From Himantopus leucocephalus (lineage: Eukaryota > Chordata > Aves > Charadriiformes > Recurvirostridae), in the NCBI GenBank assembly GCA_003993805.1, contig RSEF01000005.1, positions 13,097,947 to 13,161,946 on the forward strand: a stretch of 64,000 nt of DNA, written 5' to 3'. Positions 13,701 to 28,700 of the stretch are shown here, piece by piece. The translations under genes were made by a program, and so were the position numbers. The notes beneath the pieces are model-generated. The model had not been told where the DNA came from and searched no databases. It saw nothing but the letters and a program-made list of their open reading frames with translations. Position 1 is the first letter of the stretch. The number at the start of each line of letters is the position of its first letter.

Positions 13701-16700
13701 ACTCAGCACACTAACCTCTGACCAACTTACCTGCTGAACTTGCTACATATACTGTAACTACTAGTAAAAAACCCATCATCTGTTACTGACACACTCTGAT
13801 CTCATTTTATACTGTATAACACTAATTTAATTAGAAGCATCACACATACTCAAGTGAAAGTGCTTGCTAGGAGAAAAAAAAATCCACAGATATTTTTAGT
13901 TTAGTCCTTTTAAGGCATATCTAACATACTGAGCCTACGTCTGCAGAAATGGGCCTGATGAAAGACCGAGATGAAACAGACTGCCTTTCTCCTTGGCTAA
14001 GAGTTCTCTTGCGTTCACGAACTAATGCCTTCTGATGTCGCTTCATTCTTTCTAGTTGTTCCTCTGCACTCATCTTGCCTCTTTGGTGGTCTCCAGAGTA
14101 TAAACGTTCCAAGGCACTCTTTGGTCTCTCCTGTAGAAGTCACAAGGCACACAAAACACATGTTGAAATTAATACTTTGCAAGAAGTATACAAAAAACTA
14201 ACTCTTTCTCCTACCTTATTACTAAATTAACATGATATTGTTCTATTATTTTTGCATTATTTTGCATATTTCAACTCCGTATTTTCTATTAGTACTGCTG
14301 ATTTTTGATTCTAAACCTTGTTTTATAAATCTGTTTCAAATGCAGTAAGATGTCTGTCTGCTTCCTGATTCATTTAAGAAAGTGAAAAAATGGAGATTTT
14401 ATTAGATCACAGATGTTGGGTCCTCTCCCATGCTACTACAATCCTACTTCCTGCTATGCAAAATATATTCTGGTCTTAACTACTTTGAACAGTTCAGACA
14501 ATTGTCTTCAGATGGTCACTTGTATCTTACCTTGGACCTATCCCTTCGAAGCGTTGCATATGATGAAATGGTATATGATTGGTGCAATCTGGAAGTTGAT
14601 CCAGATAACCCTTTATAAGGAAAAAGAAAAAGCTTTAAAACCAAATGACAGACAAAATGAAGACAAGTATCAGATATTTTTTAAATTATTATGCTTTTTC
14701 TATGATATTCTGGCTACTATTTTAGCTCACGTTTCACATTTTGCAGTTCAGAGGATCATGAGAAGCATGAAATTTCATTTTGGCCAAACGTAATGTAGCA
14801 CAGTGGGGATATAGTGTCAAGTTACATGTAGTGTCTGGGGACATTATAATCTTATTCTTTATCGCTTTCATTTCAATGGAAATGTAAGTGTTTAAAAGAT
14901 ACCTGAGTTTGTAAAAGATCACACAGAAATTATAAGGAAAAATAACTCTGAATATAGGAGAGATTCTAACAGCTAATTTCATGTTTTGGTATGCTTTTTT
15001 TTTTTAAGAATTATATATTAAGTTGCTTTGCAAAAGGCTGGTTGTCTGTAACAGCACCATTAAAGTGCACAAAATCTCTAGACTTTCACAGCACTGTATA
15101 GTTAATCTAATAGTAATGATCTGATGATAAAGCCCATCTCCAGAAAATCCTAGGAGAGAAAAGCTCCTATACAGACAGTACTGTTAAAAATCAACTACAT
15201 AAATTCCTGGCTTACCACGGGTAGGTAATGTCTGGTATCCACTGTCAGAACTTATTAAACCACTGGAAGGTTGGCTGAGGTCACCACCTATTGTTGCTAG
15301 TTCTGGTTCACTCATGTATGAACGCAGTTCCACCTAGATGGAAAAATACTCATCAGCTCAAATCAAGTCACAGACAGCAAGTCTTAACAATCTTAAAACA
15401 AATCCTAAAGCTTTGTCTCTGAATTACTAAATCTCTCTCTGCCATTATTATACAGCATAGATCCCTCCCTGCCATTACTATCTCTCTGCCATTAGCTCTC
15501 TCTCCTTATTACAAGACCTAGAGGTCCGTATATTTTACAGACAGTATCTTTTATTATAGAATCAGATATCTTTAAAGCGCAGGTGTATAGGTGTATGAGC
15601 GCTCACCCTATAATCTCCATTTACATACTGTCCCAGTTCTCTGTCTCTCTTTCTTTCATCGGACTGACGTTTCAGGCCCCGCACCGATGTGTGTCTGATG
15701 ACAGTGGCTTCTCTCGGGAGAGGTGGAACAGCTGGTGGCTGATCATCAGGACTGTACAACTGAGGCAGAGGAGGTCTGGGTGGTGCTTCATCTTCCTGGT
15801 AACAGGAAAGTGCAAGTATTTGGCAAACAATCTTAAAACAGTCTGGCATAAACTGACTGAAAGTTCATTACATTATATGAGTTATTTGTGACTTCTTTAG
15901 CATGCTCTCCTCTGTCCACACCCGGAGCCTGAGGCTTTAAAAACCAAACGAGACCCAAGAAAGCAAACAACTGATCAACAAGAAAGCATTACCAAGGAAG
16001 GCTCTGCATTGGTATGTTCTAAAACAGTATATGGCCACTGTACTTAAAGCTCCAGGTGACGCACATATATTCTCCTGTAAGTGCTACTGCTCAGTTTCAA
16101 TACACACACTTTAAGTGTCTCCCCATTGTGCCTCCATACTGTGTGCACTTTGTAACCATGAAACTTTCACTGTTTGTGCCAGAAGTAAATGGAAACATTG
16201 GTGAACGAATCTCACAAGAGCAGTACTTACAACCTTTGGCTTTAGCTTAATTGGTGACTGAAGAGGGGGCTCAATTTTTTTCAGCTGCTGTGCTTGGTGT
16301 TGCGTTCTGGTCTGGAAATAAGGCTGCGGATACAGCCTAACCTCCAGAGAGGATTTAACCGGACTGGGAGGAGGGCTTTGTGGAACTGAAAGTTTGCTCT
16401 CCGCAGTTGCGAGGGAAGCTGGTAAGGAAGGCACTGAAGACTGAGAAAACGAAGGCACTATTTTTCTCTCTAGGGAAGAAATATGCAAATGTCTTAGGTG
16501 TTGTTTCTTATCCATAAGGTTCATAAGAATAGCAATTAACATACCTAGACTTCATAAAGCAGCCCTACTACTCTGCACATTGCTTTGAACGCAAACGGGT
16601 TTTTTTGGACATAAAAACATTTGAGTGTTACATTATAGCAGGGGTGGAAAACATTGTCTTGATGAGGATCAAGCAAACCTTTCAGGCCAAAAATAAAAAC

Positions 16701-19700
16701 ACATACTTTAATATCATCTAGTAAAATTCCTCGGAAAGGGCAGTGGGAGGGAAGGAAGGAAAAGCCCAAGAGTCATATGAAATCAGTTCATAGGCTGTAT
16801 TTGGCCCCGTGCCGCAGATTCCTTAAGAAGCCTATAGACAAAGCTAAGCACTCATAGCCATACCTTAAATAAAATAAGATCTCATGATCTCAGAACTGTT
16901 TTATCTCTGTATGTAAAAGGTAAGCAAAGATACTTTAGATACAAAGTGAATTTACAGGAGGCGTCAACAGTCTTTTGCTATCCCAATGCCTTAGGTCTTT
17001 TCTTTGAAACTTACTAATGCAATTGAAATGCAGACCACACACACTTTCCCTTTCTCTTTTCCATAGCTGATGTTGTTGCTCTGCCCACCAAACACCTGCC
17101 TGAAGAGGGACGGGGAAGGCAACTGCAGCAAGGGCAGCTGGGCAGCATCCAAGGGTGGGGAGAAAGAAAAAAAGACCAAAAAAAAAAAAAACGGAGAANA
17201 CAGAGAGGAGTTCCTGGACAGAATGCAGAATAGATACTATGCTGGTATGAGCCTGGCATGTGACAGAGGCTCTTTCTGCAACTTGCAGAACTTAGCCCAT
17301 TATTATTATTATTGTTCCCATTTTATGGCTTGTTTCATTTTAGTGCCATCAGTGTGTGAAAACAAACAACAAAAGACCTTTTTGCCACCTCAACCAAAGA
17401 AACACCAAGTCAATGTGCTCAATCAAGAGAGATTTCTGATGCAACCAACAGCAGAATTAACTGGATTTTCTGCAGTAGATCAAACTTCTAGACTATTTGC
17501 ACAGACCCAAAGATTCAGCTGCATTTGTGTATTTTTTTTTATGTTTTAATTATGTTCTCCTTACCTGGATTCTTGATAGAGTCTACTATAGTTTTGTAGT
17601 TTGTTTTATTTGCACTCAAGCCAGCTGTAACATCTTCAATTCTCCACAAGTCTTTTTGTATTTGTGTTTTCTCCTGATGTTTGTAGTAAAAGAAAACATA
17701 AAAATCAATTATATCTAATTTTTCATTTATTATGGGCTTATCCTTCTTTTGATACCAAAGCCAAACTAATGTTTCAGAACTTAGATGAAAACTTACGAGT
17801 CTAGAAATTATTTAACTAATTACTTTAAAAAAAATCCACCAACACAAACCAACATATCTTGCCCATTAAATTTATTAGAGCATTTCCTGAGTCATGGAAG
17901 ACTTCCTATAGAAGACTGGGGAAAGAGACACATCTACCTTCTTCTCTACAATATTATTCAGGCTACAAAAAACCTAGTTTAATGTTCTACATAAAATGAG
18001 CTTACAGAACCTTTTCATTTGAACTTTGTTCTTAAATCCTACACTAACACACTTAAGACTGCTAAGGCAGCCTTACAAAACTCATCCTAATACATTTAGG
18101 GCAAATGTCCAACATTAAAAAAGCAAAAAATAAGAATAGTCTCCCTGAATACTGCTGTGAACTTCCTAATAGCTTTTAATGGTTGAAATATAAACCGAAA
18201 ACTCAGAAGGGCTGCCAAGTTTAATTTCTGCTTATATTTTGGTTGTTAGGCCTACTGGACATGCTGTATTATATGTTGAAACAATATATTGCTGCTGTTC
18301 CAGGATTTGGCCTCATCTTGCATCCTATTTGCTTCACCGAGTCTTTCCAGAATGAAAGAAAGGGAAGCTTTGTCTACAGTTTGGACTGTATCTTGCAGCC
18401 AGAGGCCCTATCTACTGAAGGCATCGCTTCAGTCAGATGTTCACTGCAATCATCATAAATAGCTATTCTCATCTACTTAATCAAAGCCTGGTAAATTCTG
18501 CCTTCAAAAATTGGCATTAAGAATAAACTTAGTAAAACCAAGAGGAAAACAATGTTATTAAAGAAAGCAGAAGGCAGTGAAACACTTTAGTTAAGAATTG
18601 CTTACGAACTGCTCAAGAACTCTAGAAATTCATCACTTGCCATGAGCTGCAAAATAACTGCTAATTAATCCTATAAGTCTGAAAGAGAAAAACTTTAGTA
18701 AAAGCTCTTACACCTCATAGAGCTAAGGAAGGCATATAAATTGCTTTCCACTTTGTGTCTTAGATCAGAAAATATGTTCAGCCAGGTTATAGATCAGCAA
18801 GCAGGGTGCCAAGAACACAAACATTTAAATGATGGAGAACGTTATTTGCCTGTAGTAAACTCACTCGATAGATGGGATGTATCTTGAAAGATTGTCAGGA
18901 TACAAACTATAAATTTGCACGTTTCATTTCATTTTTCTGAGATTAATCATACTACAAGGAACCGAATGATGGATTTACAATAATCAAGCCTCAGAACTGG
19001 TTAAAAATACCCCACATGTACAAAACATCCTGCTTCTGAAAGCACTCAGAAAATGTTCGATCAGTAATGTACAAAAGCCAGGAGATCTTTTAATATTATT
19101 TCTTCCCATTACTTAAATATTGATGTGAAGAGAATATTTTAGATCAAAAATGGACTAGATCTAACAGATAAACAGATGAATTTATTTTTAAATTATGAAA
19201 GCCAAGATTGCTGTTCACGAAAGGGTATAAATATACTTTATGGGCAAGCATGAAAAGGTAACCTGGAGCGATAAATCAATTTCTCTAACTTCCTTCACAC
19301 AGAAACATAATTTAGAATGATTTATAAAACCAGGGGAGAAACACTTATGACCTAAAAAGTTATCACTGACAAAATACTGCATCTCAGTTGATTTCAGCAT
19401 GTCCAGATCCCCCCGACCCTTATGCAAAAGACAATGAAGCAACTCTTAAAAGCAAGACTTACCCTGACCAAGCTGCTTGAAACATTTAGCTTTTAACCTC
19501 TTAATTAATGCTATATAGAAACAACATTAGCTGTTTCCTACAGCAACTTGAGCCTGCAAATTTATTGAATTTTTAATAATATTCCATGAAGATTGCTTTT
19601 TTTTTTTTTTTTTAAACACAGTGTGTATTAATTTAGTGCTACTGGAAAATACTAGATAAACAATCTTGAATCTACATACCCTTGGGCAGAGATCAAAAAA

Positions 19701-22700
19701 AACCCTCTATTACGGGTACTTCAAGTGAGACTTCTTTGAAGGAATATAGGTTTGAAAACATTCAGTACTTTCTGAAAAAATCAGCTCCCCTTAGTATCTC
19801 CAAAATAGGTATTCAGAAGCATTTTTTTAAATCTTAGTCAAACGTATCTATGCATACATAAATACATACATATGTAAGTATACACACACAACACCCCTAA
19901 TGTGCGTAAGTTTGTGTGTGCGTGCATGTATGGTTTTTTTATAATTATGCATGTATGTGATATGAGATGATAATAAAAATGAGTTAACATTTTTCCTGTG
20001 CAAACTGCATTCCCTTCTATATGTATTGCCAAATCACATCCTGTATTTTAAGCATGCTCAATACACAACTGGAAATTGTTTGTTAAAAGTACTTTAACAA
20101 AGTATATATAACTGATTCACTCCTCCACCCCCCAAAATGAAAAGTAAATGAAAATGGACTTTGAAGACTGACACAATCTAAAAAGGTTTTACAACTTTTG
20201 CTTTGATACAAAACACGTATCCATTAATAGTGAAAATACATAGACTTCAATTCATATCTGATCAGACATTTGTTGTAAATAAATAAACTTAAAAATTTAA
20301 CGAGCAAGCTCTTTTGGTCCAGGATAATTGAAAAGTAGGCTAAGATTTGAGCAAAATGTATACATTAGCTTTGTTCCTTGTGTTTTGTTTTTTAAACAAA
20401 ACTGTTCTGCTTAAACACAGGCAAAATAGTCCAGACTGTATTCCTTTCCGTAAGAATAAAATCACCAGTTGTAAGCAGGTATGTAGAAATTATCTGGTAT
20501 GCCACATCCAGTTCAGCAAACAGAGTAACTTAGCTTCAAACAAAGCTGCTTTGTAAGATTCAAAACTGAATAATTGATTTAAAATGGAGATGCCTTTCAA
20601 TTACTGATGGCTGTTAAACACTTATTCCACTTCACAAAACAATCTGCAGAGATAAATCTTCCATAAATAGAAGAACACGACAAAGAACAAGTAATGACAA
20701 TAACAAGCTAGTGACTGATGTTCTTAAAGATGGATAAAGAAGCCAACAATGTCACATCAAATAAATGGAAGACTAAGAAGTCCTGCATAGTCTTATAAAT
20801 TAAATACGTTATCAATGTCAAGATGTCAGCATGTAATAAAAACATAATAAAATAATGACAAATTTGCATAGACAACTTATAAGAAACTATTACACACGCT
20901 GCAAGATAGCTAGTTACTGCACAGCTATGCTGTGTCTGAACTTTGCAAACTAAGCTACGTGACAGCTGAATACAGTGCAAAAATTGCGGAGAATTTCTCT
21001 TATGAGATGATAGCTTTCAAGTTCAGACAAAATCATCTCATAAGTAAATGAGCGTCTGGAAATGGACTCACCTGAGATACCAATGAACTATTCATCTGTT
21101 CCTGTAAGGCTTTTTTCAGCTGGCTCACATCCTTTTCTAATTTCAGATATTCATTCCAGGCATTTTCCATCTCCTATTAACAGAGGGAATACTCTAAGGC
21201 AATGTTACGATAAACTCTGAAATCACTCTATCCATTCTCTAATTGATCACCAAAGTGTTTTTAAGATGGTGGTGTTGTATTACAAAAAGAAGCAAAAAAT
21301 CAATTTTGTAGTCTACATTTTTGCTTAGAGTTGATGATAAACTTCAAAATGCTTTATAGCTTGCAAGATCAAGTCAAGAATCCCTAGTTAAAAAATTCTG
21401 GCCAGCTTCCTCACACAATACCATTTCTTAAGCATAAAACTGGCATTTAATAGAATCTGAACTATGACTAATATGGTATGAAGGAATCGAGTCTATTCCA
21501 GTTCAATTTCCTTTTACCTTCCTCCTCTATTTAAAACAAGTTTATAATTAAAATCCGGTCACCTAAACCAGAACTCATGTTTTGAAACAGAAAGCAGGTT
21601 ATTCTTTAAAACTTCTACAGATTCTGTTGTAATGGCATTAGAAGTGAATAAAGAAGCAGACACCTGGAAAATAAGGCTATCCAATCACCCTTACTTTACT
21701 TAGATTATTTCCACCATCCATGGCACCACAGCTTGCACTCTGACCCAGAACTGAGAAAAACCAAGTGTCTGGAGTGTTTTTATGTAAGGAATGAAGAAGT
21801 AGGCTTTTTCTCTGCAGTCTAGAAAAGAGATCACTTGGGAGTTGAGAGGAAGAAATCATGGAGGTCTATGAAACCATGAGTGGCACAGAGAGAGTGGATA
21901 ACAACTGACCATTCCCCATCCTTTCACACACAAGAACAAGAGTCTATCACATGAAACATGTGCAACACAGGCTCAAAAAAAAATAAAAGAAAGTGGCTGC
22001 CCACACAGTGAGGAAAAGATCTGCGCAATACCTTGCCAAATGATGTTTTGGATGCAAAAGGTTCACAGAATTTAACAGGTGACTGTATAGGTTCTTGGAA
22101 ATGAAATCTACTGAGGATTACTAAATAGGTAAAAAAAATACCAGCCTCAGGAATTCTCTGAGCAGAAAACAGTTAGAAGCTGGGCTGGTCATGACCTCCC
22201 CTATCCTTACTCTTCCCTAAGCATCTGCTTATGCCCATTGCTGAAGCCAGAACCCTGGGCTAGAAGGAGCCTTGGACTGGACCAGTACAGCCATTCTTAC
22301 AATTACTTGTAAGAAANGGTTTATACCCCTGATTAAATTTTACATGCTGTTTGTGAAAGTCATACATTTTCTACAGGCACAAAACACTGCATATATACAT
22401 TTAAATAATACTGTCATTTTAATGATCAGATCTTACTACAGGAAAGGTGTTCACGCAATTCTAGAAACAATCTTATGACAAGCTGCTCCCATATTCAATA
22501 AGAGGTAGGATTAATATAGTGAGTACACAACACCCAGGTTTAATACACTCTCTTCCATAGTCAATTGTTAGAAATATTTTTATTAATAAAAATGCAACAT
22601 TAAATTGCATTTGAATTTCATTAAATCATAGTTTCAACAGCAAATTTTGACCAAAATATCAAAGATTCCCGATTCCTGGAAAAATACCATGGCATCACAT

Positions 22701-25700
22701 TTATATTTTCAAAGGACTAGATGAAAGATTTGCAATTTAAGCCCCATACATAATGAAAAAGGTATTAAAAAGTTTTTTGAGCTTTGGGGACTGGGAGAGA
22801 TGGAAAGGGGCATTGAAAAGGAAANAGTTCAGAATAGGACTTAACACCTCTATCCAATGACCAATACAGTTTCACTCTAACTGGTGTTTTAATTATGGCT
22901 TTCTTGAAACAACCAGAAACATGTACCGTTGAAACTTTGGATATTTCAGCCCGAATATGTATGAGATCCTCTTGCAAAAGTCTCTGCTGGTAAGAAATTT
23001 TTTCTGCGTGTTGTGGTTGGTCTTTGTACTGTTCCATCTGCCTGTGTAAAACCTCCAAAACAGACTCCAGCTGATCCTAACAAAAGAAGATAATGGTGGT
23101 AAGCTTACAACATTTACATGGAATTTTATGGATCTACCTGTGGGAAAATAAAAGTTGTTTTCCACAGCCTCAGTCTTTCCTATAAGCCACTAGAGGTTAG
23201 GATTGGTCTCCTGTTGTGGAGGCTAAGATGTAAACAAAAAAGTGCAAGAACCTTAATTAACTATTACAACCAAAATTATCTGGTATTTTCCCTTAAGTCT
23301 TTCCATTAAGTAGCCAAAACTGTGGAAAACACAAAGGAGTGAGAGGGAAACTCTTCTATTTACAGTCTGTACAGAACTATAATTTACAGTTTCAGAAAAA
23401 TTCCCTTAAGCAGTATAGAACTGTGACAGCCCTACCACAGCACAGCATTAGCTCTTTATTTAAGGATAGGTTCTCATTCACTGCTATAGTTAAATTAGCC
23501 ACGCGAGGGATTAAAACATTGTCTAAAACACTAAGTAGGCCTGATTCATTCTGTCAGGAGTAAACAACAGTGAATCATTTTTGCACAGTAGCTCTTCTGA
23601 AGGATCCATCTGGACAGTACTTTCATTTTAAAATAGATTTTTTTCTGAACCACCTCGATTTATTGACAGCTATAGCTCATCGGCAGTGAAGCAGATAAAG
23701 ATACATACAGGCAAGGAAAGACAAGGAAAGGCAAACCATTTTGTTATTGTTTACTATTTGAACTCCGACTTGAAGGAAAGGTGAGCTCCAACTACAAACG
23801 TGTCACAGAACACATTTGTCCCAGCATTTCAGTCATAACCCTCAGAACTAAGTTCACAGTACTATACATAAACCAGTATATGTTTCTGAAATTACTACAA
23901 ATTTGAGTCTCTCATTTCTCACACACCTCCCCCCCCTTTTTTTAAAAAAAACAAACAAAACAAAAACAACAAACCACCACACAAGTTACAGTGAGAGCTC
24001 AACATGGTAGCACACTGCTCTTTATGCAAACAAGGTTTGTGCAGGTGGGAAGAACTGCAAATTAAACGTGACTCTGCCTCACACCATATACATATTAAGC
24101 CATAAAGCCAAACTACACAGAAAAGTGTACGTACCCCAATTCGTAATAAATGCCAGAAAATTAAGTGCATGTGGGTTTAAAACATTCAGTTTCAAAAACA
24201 TGTTTTCTAAAAGTGGGCACTCAGTCCTAACATGAAAAACAATTCTTTTTCTTAAGTTTACATACATGTCCAAAGAAAACTACTACAATGCAAGCATCAT
24301 CCAGTAATTTGATTTTTTTGTTTGTAATTCCATATTTTATGATTAGAGGAAAGTTGTTATTTTATTTTATAAAACCTTTTTGACCTACTTACTTTATTTT
24401 CCTTAAGAGCTCTTATTTTGTCCTCCAAGTCCTGCAGAATTCTGTCCTGCTCACAGAAAATGCTTAGCTTCACCTGAAAATGAAATCATGTAAGTATACA
24501 TTGTTAGATTTTAAAAAACAATCAGAAAAGTCTCCACTAGCAGTATTTTACCCCCAAAAACATAACAATGGAACATGTAACAGTACAAGATAAATATACA
24601 AAACAATGCAAGAGGTTCTGAAGTCGTACTTGATACTTACATCAATATCACTTTCTGCAATCTTGACAGGTTTTGTACTTCGTTCTTTTAACGTGTCACG
24701 CCCCGTCACCTAAGAGGAATAGGTTTTAAAGATCTGAGAAATTTGTTGCAAACTAAAACCTAATTATACTTCAGCAATGAAAAGAAAAGTTTTGTTAAAT
24801 ATTCAGTTATTAACAAAGATGAATAAAATTTTGGATACAAGTCTTTTCAAATATGGCTTTAGTTTTTAAAAGATATTATCAAAAAGGATTACTAGTTATA
24901 TTAAGCTATTTAATAACTCTTACAGTAGCTTAAAATTCTGTACAAAACAGCATAATCCCACTTGTTCATGGTTACAAAGGTCCTGTTCCTGCAAAACCTA
25001 ACAGTTTTAACAGTTCAGCTTTAATAGCTTTCTTGAAACCAAAGGACTTGAATAGTTCCTTTAAACGCACAGTTGCAATCATAACAGCATTAATTAATGA
25101 CTAAAAATGCAACTCTTGGCAACTATTTCATTCTACAAAGGACAGTCTCTTCCGTAGTACAGGGTAAATTTTATTAAAGACTGACTTCTATAAAAGTGCT
25201 ATAGTGGAATTAAATGTAATTAATCTATTTTGACGTGTTTATAATATACCGAATCTCTCATTCCATAAATGACTGGTTTCATATTAAATTTCTGGTGAGA
25301 AGATTACCTTCTCACATAACGCAGTTTTTAAATCAGTACAGAACCTACACTATATTATACTTCCAGCCTTCGCAGCAATCTTAAAATGAAGGCATGTCTA
25401 TCTCTGTAGAAACCTTTATCATTTCCACTGTCTACATGGGACCCTTTTTGTGAATAAATGAGGTTAAGAAATTACAATATAATACAGCTCATTAGTCATA
25501 CAGTTTTTAAAAGCCTTAAAATCTAATGACTTGTTATTACTAGATTGGAACACTTTTAAAGATTCATTAAAGCAAATGCTATCTGAGTAAAGAAACACTT
25601 GGTGTTTAGAAGTATGATACTCATATATGGTATATTTCTATTCATACGCAGGCAAGAGTTTATGAAGAAAAATTCACCTAAATATTGTCTTTATAATAAA

Positions 25701-28700
25701 AGAGCAGAAGTTTTAATGTAAGAGCAGAAGTCACCGGCTTTTTGGTGGGGTAGAAGGGGTAGTTTGCTTTTTTACTGACTGACTGGCAATCTCCAGACTC
25801 GAAGCTACATAGTTTACTTATTAACCTAAGAGGCACGTACAGGATCACGCTAGCTTTCTTAAAGTAATTAAATTTTACTCTAAGCGTAGATAAATCTTTG
25901 GTACAACCTCAGTTTCTCATTTAACATGTGATATGAAGTTAGCCATTTACACATAGTATTTTCAAATAACAAAGGAGGTTTAAGACAGAAGAGTGTGGTC
26001 ATCATTTGTTTTCTGTCTTTTCTTCTCCATTCAAAGACTTATTATGGGTTTTCATGTGGTGAAATGTTACTTCCCCACCACCAAAATCAAAAGCATTTAC
26101 TGCCTCTCAAAACTTTCAATTTCCAGATATTTTAATTTTTAACAATTACATGTGTTATATAAGAAAAAGCCTTTCAAAAGTATTAACAGAATTATTTAAA
26201 TGCTAAAGCCTAGGTAGAGTAGTAACAAATAATTAAATAAAAGCATAAACACTAGCATGTCAAAGTAATAATTTTGCATATTTAATTACCTGCAAGCTAA
26301 GAGAATGCCAAAGCCTTTTTCAAAGCAATGGAATTAACATAAAAAACAGATTCTACAGATTTTGGGGATATTATAAGTTACATAACCAGAACTGTCAAGA
26401 ATTTGTTAATTATCAAGCAGCGAACATGAGAACATAATGAAGATTCAGCATGCTTTCACATTTTCAAAATTACACATAGGAATCACTACTTGACACAATC
26501 ATTCTCAGAACATGATAAAATGAAACCAAACACCGAGGTCAGCCATATTTTCGCATACAGACTCCAAAACGGGTTGGGGGGGTGGGGGAGAATAAAAAAA
26601 GGAAAGAAAAAAAAAAGTCTTACAGAAAGCTTTACTGTTTGCTATAACACACCTGTAAAAGCCAGAATATGTAAACATTGACTGCTATTTTAAAAAGCAA
26701 TGGGATGAGCACATTTCAGATGCAAGCAGTCTTACATGTATACTGGATAGTAACCCTTGTGCTGAGTTCTTTAGCACTTTGTATATCATGTTGATCAGAG
26801 GTCCATTATTTTCTATCTGTTTCAAACAAAAGTTTAGTAATAGCTTGTTATAGATGTAAAAATTAAACCCCCCAAACCTTACAACTCAAAACTCCATGAG
26901 CAGCAGTAATCACGTGTCACAGTGACATGTGATCACAATGTCACAGTGACACGTGATCACAGTGATCATGTCACAGTGATCCTTGAGGTTTATAGCCTAT
27001 ATAATTTGCCATTGCGGAAGCTACAACCGGGATATCTACCGATCTTGTTATACTGCGGGTAGATTGTTCATCCAACCATAAGACTTTTTTACTTTTGCAA
27101 AACACGCAAACAAACACATAACACAAAATAGGATTTGGCCAGTTGCAGTTTCAAGAGTGTTGGGAATTACAGCAAGATACTTTCTGTCATGTAATATGAA
27201 GTAAGGTTTGCATCAATAGCTCTGTATTGATAATTTCAGCAACCCAGTTAAAACCTCAGTGAAAAAAAGTTATTTCAATCACACTTACCCTTCCCCCCAT
27301 AACAAATACCTGCCATGCACTATTTCCGTCATTATCTCTGTGACACAAGCTGCACTAGCAACCTCTTTCAACTGCCATAGAAACTAGACAGCTTCAGATA
27401 CTACAGTATGACTGCAGAAGAATGAAGCAGGACCACTGCTGAACCGCTGAGAGGGNACTTAGTGACACAAAAACTTTCCTGTACTTCCTCAACCGTATTT
27501 TGTATAGCCTGCTCGGGAATGCTTCTAAACTATTTTGAAGTGAGGCTGTCCATCCATCCCTCCTGTAGCCTCCTTGAACTTGATTTCAGAGTCAACGAAA
27601 AGGGAAGCTTCCTTCACCACTTGTGTTTCACCTTATTTGCAAAGTCATCGTAGAAGCTTGTGGGGAAAATAGAGCTTTTCTTTCCTTTGCTCATCCTTTC
27701 TGCTTTTCTAATGCAGGGTCTATCCACTTTAGAGATAAAAACCCCACAGTTGTGGAAACACAGCTGTGGAAATCTGTTTGCAGAAGAGGCATGGTTATGC
27801 TATAGCATACACATACACCATTTCTTTCATGCTCCACATACCTCTGGTTCATGATTGAAGACAGAATACGGAGTCATTGCAACAATTTATTTTTTTTTGA
27901 GAAAAAAAAAGTTTATAATCGAAAGGCTATATTGTTAAAGGAAACCTCCATAACGCATGGTATGTGGAAAGTTCAAAATTATCAATAATTGTTTATCATA
28001 CTGTGAGTTAACACACTTTAGTCTTTTCTTTTTAATGTCAGAACTAGCTTGCATGCAGGAGAAAACTAGTGAAATGGATTAATATCTCTAGAGTATTTTT
28101 ATTTCATTTATACTTATGTTATGACAATACACTAATGTTCAACAATATCATCTTGGCATTAACATCAAAAGTTTTTTTCTCAGATAATATTTTTAAACCC
28201 TTAAATAATAAAAAATAGGCTAGTATAAAAGGATAAGAGCAAGGGGGCCACAAAACATGTGAGTAATGACAAATTACTAAATGCTGTGTAACCAGTTTCT
28301 GTAATCAGTTTCAGTACTATGGCACACATTACGTAGTTAATTGCTTAATCACTGTTCCACGTTGAAAAGTTATACTTCAAAACCTCTAGGAACAGTGATA
28401 TTCAGAAATAATGGATTTAGTGAAAAGAAAAAAAAGTTTAAGTCCAGTTCTAAAATCTTCAGTCCTATTAGAAATTGTTTAATCAGAGTGGGTCTAACTC
28501 AGAGCCCAATGAAGTCAAAAGAGACACTTGAATTAAAAGTCTTTCTAAGCTTCAGTGTCTTAAATGAAAGGTACCACATATATTAATTGTGAATTTGCCA
28601 TACTCCACCACTACCAAATCAATATGTAATTTGCTTAGTTTCATTCAGCACTCTACACTTTTTTCCTCATACTGCAAAACAAAGCATCTCTTCAGTAATT

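Larger units (their letters stand above)
14131..17564 (-). other. Short introns between tail and proline-rich exons
   Basis: These are five introns of 400, 605, 273, 435 and 1095 bases separating compact exons. The 605-base intron is featureless. Bases about 15432-15500 hold three imperfect copies of a CTCTCTGCCATTA unit. One single n lies at 17199 next to an A-rich run. No repeat elements were recognised. Confidence 0.75.

Noticed and set aside
14413..14793. Plus-strand reading frame of 126 codons
   Set aside because: It overlaps the PLEKHA7 exon at 14531-14610 on the opposite strand and has no recognisable domain.
17070..17549. Plus-strand reading frame of 159 codons
   Set aside because: It is low complexity around an A-run and crosses a single n. 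No family features were seen.
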